Part shown: positions 57,066 through 64,000 of the stretch, one piece after another
Numbering within the stretch: position 1 is the stretch's first letter
Layout of the letters: each line of letters opens with the position of its first letter
Source: Lumbricus rubellus
Lineage: Eukaryota > Annelida > Clitellata > Crassiclitellata > Lumbricidae
Direction: 5' to 3'
Length of the DNA: 64,000 nucleotides
Assembly: GCA_945859605.1 (NCBI GenBank)
Contig: OX243811.1
Span: forward strand, 39,029,244 to 39,093,243
Made by a program: the position numbers and the translations under genes
Notes under the pieces: model-generated
What the model saw: the letters and a program-made list of their open reading frames with translations, nothing else
The model's database searches: none
Told to the model about the DNA's origin: nothing

Positions 57066-57149
57066 TCTAGCGCATTTTTTGAGCATCTCAAATACGTTAT
57101 TGATATCTGACTACAGTACATTTCATGCGTGGCTAAAAATTATAATCAT

Positions 57150-57224
57150 ATATATTTGCTACGATGAATTTATATAGCGTCACATCGATATTTGCTACGA
57201 TGAATTTATATAGCGTCACACGAG
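57150..57224. repeat. Direct duplication of about 39 bp
   Basis: TTTGCTACGATGAATTTATA followed by TAGCGTCACA occurs twice in tandem. Confidence 0.85.
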
Positions 57225-58570
57225 ATCTGACCAGAGACACCGTAATTGCTTCCTTCTGTTAGAGCCTGTAGGCCTATACAGTGTATAGACTCTACTCTTG
57301 ATGAGATTGCAAGCGTCGGAAATCAGTCGCTTTCTCGCCTTTTGTTATGAAGTCTCAGGTTTCAGTCGAAGGAGGAAATTTTGGTCAATTACGACAAATG
57401 AACCACGCGACGACCAGACATTATTGACTGCACGCTGGCCACACAAAACAAACCGAACACACATATTGGCAATTATGACTATCTGATGTAGGGCTTGTAG
57501 GCGCTATGGTAATTGATAGTGATTAGTTTGGGTTCCTGTCGCCAGGTGTTTTAGACTTTGGCGCATCTTATTATCAATGTTAAAAGCGTGTATGAATTCA
57601 TACGCTGTCGTGATGTGTATAGTTTAGAGAAGTAATGCCTTTGTTCTGCTGCTTTCCTGTATTTAACGCTAAAAATCTCTAGACATAATATATTATACGC
57701 TCTTGTAAGATCAGGCCAAATCAGAAAATCATCGCTGTTTATACAGATCAACTTAATTGTGCACACGTGCTAACAAATCTACTGACCATATAGGCCTGCA
57801 CTGTCCATGCATAGGCCTACCGTACACGTGCTGACCCCACACAAAGTGACCACTTTGTTCTAGCCTAGCTGCATAGTAAGTTGGGACCATCAATTGAGTC
57901 ATGGACACCCGCAGTCGTTTTTGCAGGAGGTTGGGCAAAATAAAAATGGTCATGGTTTAAATTTTTTAGCAAGAGCTTGAAAAATGCATAGCATATGGTA
58001 CCAAGAGCATGGATATTTTACACAGTTAAATAAAAATTTCTCCGTTTAACGTAATGAATTACTAGTGTGGTTAGAGATTTAGTGCGAAGAAATTTTTTAA
58101 AGACCAAAAAGTCTTAGTCAAAAACACGATTGCAAATTTGACAGCGAGGGGCAAATGACCTTTTGCATGCCGTACATGTATGTGCGGGGGCCGACGCGTG
58201 GGATGGTCAAAGAAATTAATTGGTGTTCGATAGATGAAAACTAACCAAACGGACTAAACAGGGTCTACGAATGCGATGGTGGTTGACCTGTATCGTGTGC
58301 TTGCCAGTGTCAAAATTCACAGCATCGTGTAGAAAATCAGATTAGGATTATAGATGAAAGGGGCTAACGACAAGAAATATGAGGACGAAGAAGTAGGAGG
58401 ATGAGGCGACTGTGGGGGATAAATTGGAACCATATCATATCATATTGTAGCGGGTAAAAGAAGGAGCAAATGGAGCAAGTGGAGCGAAAAGAAGTGGGTA
58501 AGAACAGAGGAGGATGTGATGCTGAAGCAAAAGAATTTTGATGGAAGAGGGGCATAAGCTAGGAGGAGAA
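57225..58570. other. Unassigned intergenic DNA
   Basis: TAGGCCTA at 57269 and 57812. No gene recognised. Confidence 0.4.
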
Positions 58571-58845
58571 AGCGGAGGAGGAGAAGGAGAATGCAGCGGA
58601 AGAGAAGAAGGGTCATAGGGATCAGGAGGATCATAATGATCAGGAGGATCAGAAGGATCATAAGGATCAGGAGGATCATAAAGATCAGAAGGATCAGAAG
58701 GATCAAGAGGATCATAAAGATCAGGAGGATCATAAAGAGGAGGAAGGAGGCAATGATAGGAAAGGAGGAGGAGAAAGAGAAAGAGGAAATGGAGGAGATA
58801 GAGGAGGAGGAGATAGAGGAGGAAGAGGAGATGGATGAAGTGAAT
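58571..58845. repeat. AGGATCATA-type and GGA-type repeats
   Basis: Nine-base AGGATCAGA/AGGATCATA units at 58619-58735 followed by GGA/GAAG repeats. Purine-rich, and the open frames are compositional. Confidence 0.85.
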
Positions 58846-59745
58846 AGGAGGATGGAGCTCATCAGTCATCATGCAGGTGCAAGAACAGAAGAAGATGAAG
58901 GTTGCAAATGAAGAGTAGCAAGAAAAGCAAATTAAGGACTATTATTTGAATGTGGACGAATATGAGTTGTTCAATGATGAAACGAAGCATCGGAGAAGAA
59001 AACGGCGGGAAAATGGAGAAAAATTAATTGAACAGACCCCCGCAGAGATTCAACAATAGCTGTATAATGTACATGTACATATAAAATTAAATTTATATAT
59101 ATAAATTTCAGAGAAATGGTAATGCTCTGAATATCTGCAATTTTCGATAAAAATTAATCAATTTCTGGGAAAGCAATTTTTAGATTATGACCAGTCTTTT
59201 TCAGAGGGGGCGTTTTCGGATAAAATTTATAAAATCTGAGAAAGAGATAGAAGGCAGAGACATACGTTGTTGGTTCCCTGTGGCAGAGGATGGATGCAGT
59301 TTAACGTCATGCCCAGGACTAATACACAGATAATAGGTCTACGTATCAATTGAGAAAACCTAAGGTATTCTTATAGATCAGCCGTGACCACATCCGGCCT
59401 TGGGAACCTTTGAACCAGCCCCTGACATGTCTTTTAAATTAGCATTTCATCTGACTCGTGAGAAACGCCGTTTGATGTATTTTTAAAGCTGAATAAACTT
59501 AGACACATATTTTCATTGTAATGTAGGACTGTAATTACTATTAGTAAAATTGATTTGTTTATTTCAACGCTTATTTTACACTCCAGTAAAAAAGATATTG
59601 TATTATTTTCTGGAACGAATGAATCTGCAGAAATTGATTGTCATATACGGCCTCTGAATTGGCCCTACAAGCTTAGGCTATGACCAGACAAAGTGGACCT
59701 AAGTACACGCACAGAATGCCAGGCATTGTTACACACACTCACATA
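58846..59745. other. Unassigned intergenic DNA
   Basis: AT-rich; nothing recognised. Confidence 0.4.
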
Positions 59746-59886
59746 AACAAACACACAAACAAACACACACACCCTACAGGCCTACACACATACACACATC
59801 ACACACACATACACACATCACACACACAAACAGAGAAACAAAACAAACAGAGACAGTCAGACAGACAGACGTATGGGCATACAAGC

Positions 59887-59922
<36 letters not shown>
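59746..59922. repeat. (CACA)n-like tract and (TA)n
   Basis: ACACACA-rich DNA to about 59830, a few GACA units, then a (TA)n run at 59889-59920. Confidence 0.85.
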
Positions 59923-59923
<1 letters not shown>

Positions 59924-60212
59924 ACCTAACTCCGAGAATTGAGTGAGTTCAGTGACATCTGGCGGCGTGTGAAGAATCACTTGAACAAAAACGACGTCCA
60001 ATTCCTCTTCATCATCATCGTCATCATCATCATCATCATCATCTTCATCATCTTCCTCCACATCTCTCTCTGTACAGCACTCATCTCCGCAGCATGCATT
60101 TGGGGGTAGATGCGAAAGGCACAGCAGCAGCAGCAACTGGCGAGGATTCTCCGGACGCACTCACCATCCGCGTGGGCGTTCCACGCTACAAACACCTCCA
60201 CCAGGATTCAAT

Positions 60213-60372
60213 AAAAGGCGGCGCTATATAAATGATCAGCTAGGATCAAACGTGATTGGAGATTCACCAGCCGTGAGTTCGTCAAATCTCGTTCGAAATC
60301 TCGTCGTCCTCAGATCTCGCGAGACTTGATTCTTTGTTGACCGGAAGAAGGTTGTCGTTGCTGTGCTGCAGA
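60213..60372 (+). promoter_or_regulatory. Candidate host promoter
   Basis: Contains the palindrome TCTCGCGAGA at 60315-60324 (an animal promoter element) and an ETS-like ACCGGAAG at about 60340, 40-65 bp upstream of the first-exon ATG. CGCTATATAAATG at about 60220 could be a TATA box but also resembles a retroelement tail. Confidence 0.45.
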
Positions 60373-60379
60373 GGAGAAG

Positions 60380-60455
60380 ATGATGAAGATGATGATGACC
60401 TGTGACCGTGTCGTCGTCGTTGTTTTGGTGCTAAGTGCGCTGATGATGATGCAAG
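60380..60455 (+). CDS. Candidate first coding exon, signal peptide
   Basis: From ATG at 60380, 25 codons plus one base run to a consensus donor CAAG|GTAGGT. The peptide starts with Met/Lys residues, then has the hydrophobic stretch RVVVVVLVLSALMMMQ, typical of a secretory signal. It is preceded by TCTCGCGAGA and an ETS site. I infer the 5' end of a host secreted or membrane protein gene reading +. The next exon was not identified inside the window. The GAT-rich start (ATGATGAAG) could also come from triplet repeats. Confidence 0.4.
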
Positions 60456-60679
60456 GTAGGTTGAGTTGAGAGGAGTGTGGTATACTTCTTCCAGAGGTGC
60501 CTAAAATTCCGATTTGTTTAGCGCCAAGATAACAACTGAAAGTAATAAAGTATGCTTAATGGTCATCGTAATAACTTCTTACAAGTTGCCGCGTTCGCTC
60601 TTTCAATTGAGAATTGATTTTATTTGAAATATTTCCTTGATGGATTCAATCACTAAAATTTGATTAATCATTCGAATGA
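60456..60679. other. Putative intron start, nothing else seen
   Basis: Follows the donor at 60456. No second exon recognised. Confidence 0.3.
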
Positions 60680-60962
60680 ATGAATGATTGAGTGAATGAA
60701 AAAAATGAATGAATGAACGAATGAATGAATGAATGAATAAACTGATGGATGAGTGAATGAGTGAACTAATGAATGAACGAATGGATGAATGGATGAATGA
60801 ATGAATGAATGAATGAATGAGTGAGTGAATTAATGAATTAATGAATGAATGAATGAATGAATTAATTAATTAATTAATTAATGATTTAATGAATTGATTA
60901 ATGATTGAGTGAATGAGTGAGTGAGTGAATGACTGAATGAATGAACGAATGAGCGAATGATT
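60680..60962. repeat. (GAAT)n microsatellite, interrupted
   Basis: GAAT/GAGT/TTAA tetramers over about 280 bp. Confidence 0.9.
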
Positions 60963-61489
60963 TACTGGTTCACTGCTTTCATTTCGACGGCTTTTCTTTA
61001 GTGTACGAGAGAACGCGTGTGCGGGTAAGTGGCAGGATGGGGAATAGATCAAAAAATTAATGAAGGATTCCTTTTATCCGTAAGCCATTGGGTGAATGTT
61101 TCCTAGATCATTCGTTGCCCAATCTTTGGCTGGTTCCTTGGTTAATACACAACTGAGTATGACTTGCTCTCTTATTTAGTAACAAATTACTAAACAGATT
61201 TAATGAAGCATTTATCGCCAGAATTCGCCGTTACATTCATTATTTCCTCTAAGCTCAAAGGATTTTTCTTTGCAAACGAAAAACCTTTTTCAAAATGAAG
61301 ACGAGGAGGTTTGCAATTAAGTTTAGCTGAAAATTTACGAGTATGCGTAACTTGAGTGTTGCGAGGTTTTAATTAATCCAGAATATAAATAGCGGGAAAG
61401 TAGTAGGCTATAATTGTGCAAGGAGCGAAATCATCTCTTGGGGCCAATTAAAACAGGCTGAAGCATTGGTTCTGAGAGGGGAACAATGA

Positions 61490-62034
61490 TTTCATGTTCT
61501 TATGTTCTTATCCTCACAATGTACACGGACAACTGCTCCTTATAGTACGAGAACAGGTCTCCTCTAACCAGTCCCTGCAGAATGGTCACCTGGTTTTCTG
61601 TGAGGTTGAACCTAAAACGTTAATCAAGACCTTTTGGTCTCAACATATAAATATCTATATTCTCTACTCGTAGGCCTACCTATAGCTCCAAGAAATCACT
61701 GCTTTGAACAACATCTTTGACCATCTGGCAATACGTTCTTGCAATGGACAGTTCTTTTTTGATTAGAACGCCTCCTTTATTGTTGTTACCAACTAATTAG
61801 TTGAAATGGAAGGTGTCCTATCCGCTACAATTCCATCTGCCTTTTTCAGCATTCTGTCCTTCCAAATCTACGAACATCTTTTTAGCCAGTGTTGGGTATA
61901 GTCTACTCCTGATGTAAAAAAAGTAAAGTCCTATCCCGTTCCATGAGGAACATAGGGAGGCGCTCATCTCCTTTTCCATGGCCCTGAGCCAGCAATGGAC
62001 GAATCCCAAGGTCCTGGACACGAGGCCAGCGTAT
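61490..62034 (-). pseudogene. Unidentified coding-like remnant, possible retroelement
   Basis: The minus strand has three protein-like blocks in broken frames: about 61985-61818 (contains SSWNGIGLYFFYIRSRLYP), about 61775-61684 (IARTYCQMVKDVVQSSDFLE) and about 61619-61516 (LTENQVTILQGLVRGDLF). The last ends in a stop at AAGAACATAAGAACAT, a LINE-like 3' tail. The hAT element at 62043 interrupts its upstream side. I do not recognise the family. Confidence 0.35.
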
Positions 62035-62042
62035 CGCAGGAC

Positions 62043-63303
62043 CAGTGCCAGATTAACCATGGCGCAACTGGCGCACTTGCGCCAGGCCTTCTTTCGGGGT
62101 AAATTTTAAAAAAAAAACATTGAGAAATCCGATTATCCGATCGAATTTGTTTATAATAAGTCACAGTCAGGATTATTTAAAATGTTTAATTTCTAAAAGT
62201 AGCATTGCATATAAAATTTGTTGGCATTATAAAAAACACGCCTTCTACAGTACTACTACTATAATTATTGATGACGTACTAATTAATTGTGTACTGTAAT
62301 GATAACGTATGACGTAATCAATTTATGCGCGGATCGACCCCATCACCAAATAAAATATAGATATGCGTACGGTACAGACGACACAGTGTTTGTTCCATGT
62401 AACATTGTTATCTACTATTTAGTGTTTATGTAGCTGCTTATTTCTTTTTTTAATTTTAATTTTTAAACAAATAAAATAAGTAGGCCTAAAGAAAATGAAG
62501 AAATTTGAGTCCGGTTGGCAGAAACGTCAAAGAAAACGCGAACTTGAAGAGGTAGGCAAACAGCAACGTGGTAGCATTGATAAATTTCTGGCAGTAAAAA
62601 CACGAGAAGTGCCGCAATTTATAGATGGTGTCGACTCAGCGTCAGAAGCTGGATGCAGTTCAGGCTTAGGCCGCTCAGCAGTGTAGCACTAATGCCAACA
62701 ACAGACACCCTTGATTTCAGCAATGATATCATTGATATGCCTAAATCTGAAACTACCATAGCTCTACCATTAAAACAAGAGAATCAATCTGTTGGAAACG
62801 TGCCACAAACAGATGCTGCTCTGTGGATTAGCCTATAAATGAAGACTTGGTCAGTTATTGGCTGCAGATGGGACCTGAACTATGTCGTAATCAGGATGGC
62901 ATGTACTCTAAATCCATAAAACAACATGGAAATAAAGTAAAATTGAATAGTATACCAAAAGAAAACTAAAAGATTCTGCTTTTTTACGACCACACCAAAC
63001 GGGGAAAAAATTCTCAGACATTGGCTCTTGTATTCGCCATCAACTGGGCGCTTATTTCTTACCTCACGTGGATTGGCACTTAGAGGATCAACAGAAGTAT
63101 TTGGAAGTCCTGATAATGGTAATTTTTTAGGCTCTCTTGAATATCTTGCAGAATTTGATCTGTTCATCGCTGCTCATATTAAGTATGTTTTTCTATATAA
63201 ATAATTTCCCCCCCATTTTTTGGATAATTTGATTGGATAGAGGGCCTACTTTAGTTTTGCTGCATTGTTTGCGCCAGGCCTCTAAAAAGTTAATCCGGCA
63301 CTG
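62043..63303 (+). mobile_element. hAT (DUF4371/zf-TTF type) deletion derivative
   Basis: Perfect 8-bp TSD CGCAGGAC (62035-62042 and 63304-63311). Termini CAGTGCCAGATTAACC and, reverse complemented, CAGTGCCGGATTAACT, with GCGCCAGGCC in both ends. The interior holds transposase pieces, so the superfamily is supported by both ends and content. TAGGCCTA at 62481 just before the start codon. Confidence 0.92.
62495..63205 (+). pseudogene. Broken hAT transposase (zf-TTF/DUF4371 family)
   Basis: Block 1 (62495-62686) is the basic N-terminus: GWQKRQRKRELEEVGKQQRG then SIDKFL, typical of these proteins. Block 2 (62835-62968) has INEDLVSYWLQMGPELCRNQ. Block 3 (62974-63205) has NGEKILRHWLLYSPSTGRLF and then jumps to LALRGS and GNFLGSLEYLAEFD, which lie well apart in full transposases. 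Two frame changes and an internal deletion remove the catalytic core and dimerisation domain. Incapable of transposition. Confidence 0.85.
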
Positions 63304-63314
63304 CGCAGGACTTG

Positions 63315-63472
63315 TGTTTACTTCCCAGCTTACGCCGGTACCAAATTATACTGCTTGGTGACAGAGGCACGTGTGCGTAAACAACTTGCCCAAGGTCGTT
63401 ACCCGGAGTCGAATCCGCAACCTCCCGCTCCGTGGGCCGACGCGTTACCGGTCCGCCATCAGGTCGCACTCC
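63315..63472 (-). mobile_element. tRNA-derived SINE-like copy
   Basis: The minus strand has TGGCGGACCGGTAACGCGT (A-box type) and GTTGCGGATTCGACTCCGGG (B box), then GACCTTGGGCAAGTTG, as in family A/B bodies. It abuts the right TSD of the hAT element. Confidence 0.6.
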
Positions 63473-64000
63473 TGATGACTGATTCTAAATCCGACAATAA
63501 ACACCTAAACATCACTTCAAACTTATAGATTCGTATCAAACTTATAGATTCATATCAAACGTCATCACTTTCAATTTAAACTAGTTTTACCAAATTTCAG
63601 TTTCATTGGAGGTCGATTATATCTCCATCGATGATAAATTTCACATGGATAGGAATGGTCAAAATATTATTGGCCTATTACGACCTCTTCAGAACGCCTT
63701 TAATATAAATGGAACATTACCTATCCAGGCGAAGTGCCACACTCTTGATATCGTGGCGATATACGATTCGTTTTGTAACATTATTTCTTAACTTGACAAT
63801 CAAAGAATTTTGCTCTTCAGATAATTTTTCTGCCACCATTTCGATTATATCATTATCGTCTAATATCCTAGCGTGTGGTTCTACACGAAAACTCGAAAAG
63901 GGCAGTTCCCTGTAATTAGCCTATATTTTTTAAAATGATTTTGTTCACCTCTTATAATTATTTCCTCACTAGGCTATACACCTTCTCCTCGACCGTTCGT
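63473..64000. other. Unassigned; 20-bp duplication at 63518-63560
   Basis: AACTTATAGATTCRTATCAA occurs twice in tandem. An open frame at 63606-63791 follows a TTTCAG acceptor-like site but has no recognised product. Confidence 0.35.

Overview
The window is animal (metazoan) nuclear DNA, not microbial. It has GT-AG introns, a very high load of di-, tri- and tetranucleotide microsatellites, tRNA-derived SINE copies, non-LTR retrotransposon remnants and many non-autonomous DNA transposons with clean target-site duplications (TSDs). A marine invertebrate (for example an echinoderm or another non-vertebrate deuterostome) fits the repeat types, but the species cannot be fixed from sequence alone. 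No complete host gene is visible.

The centrepiece is an 8,265-bp self-contained mobile element at 24464-32728. It is bounded by a perfect 6-bp TSD (TATAGT) and by terminal inverted repeats (TIRs) of about 0.5 kb that are almost identical. It carries one gene, on the + strand: a six-exon protein-primed family B DNA polymerase (pPolB) with all exonuclease and polymerase motifs intact. All six exons splice in frame to a predicted 1,317 residues. The TSD length, TIRs and polymerase are those of Polintons/Mavericks, but the integrase, ATPase, protease and capsid genes of a normal 15-20 kb Polinton are absent. Upstream of the gene are a TATA box and an array of about 46-bp repeats; downstream is an array of 42-bp repeats.

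Other layout. 1-12 kb: microsatellites, SINE copies, a LINE 3' end at 2557-2935, and a 15-bp-repeat fold-back at 3132-3391. 12.7-19.7 kb: a mariner-type element with a transposase remnant, a piggyBac-like MITE, one copy of a TIR repeat, long (GTAT)n/(CATA)n tracts, a TA-flanked element inserted in a microsatellite, and a hAT MITE. 20-24.4 kb: mostly unassigned. 33-50 kb: a purine-rich tract, a second fold-back mariner-type element, a 0.5-kb (GAT)n array, a promoter-like island at 39130-39430, two adjacent hAT elements, and long (GGAT), (GTCT), (CT) and (CATA) arrays. 50-64 kb: more hAT elements, a SINE nested in a second copy of the 15-kb repeat, a plausible host promoter with a signal-peptide first exon at about 60.3 kb, and a deletion derivative of a DUF4371/zf-TTF hAT transposon.

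A genome-style signal is the palindrome TAGGCCTA. I count 30 exact copies where about one is expected. One lies exactly at a 6-bp insertion relative to three homologous transposon arms, so it looks like an excision footprint of a TA-targeting transposon. It is absent from the young Polinton-like element.
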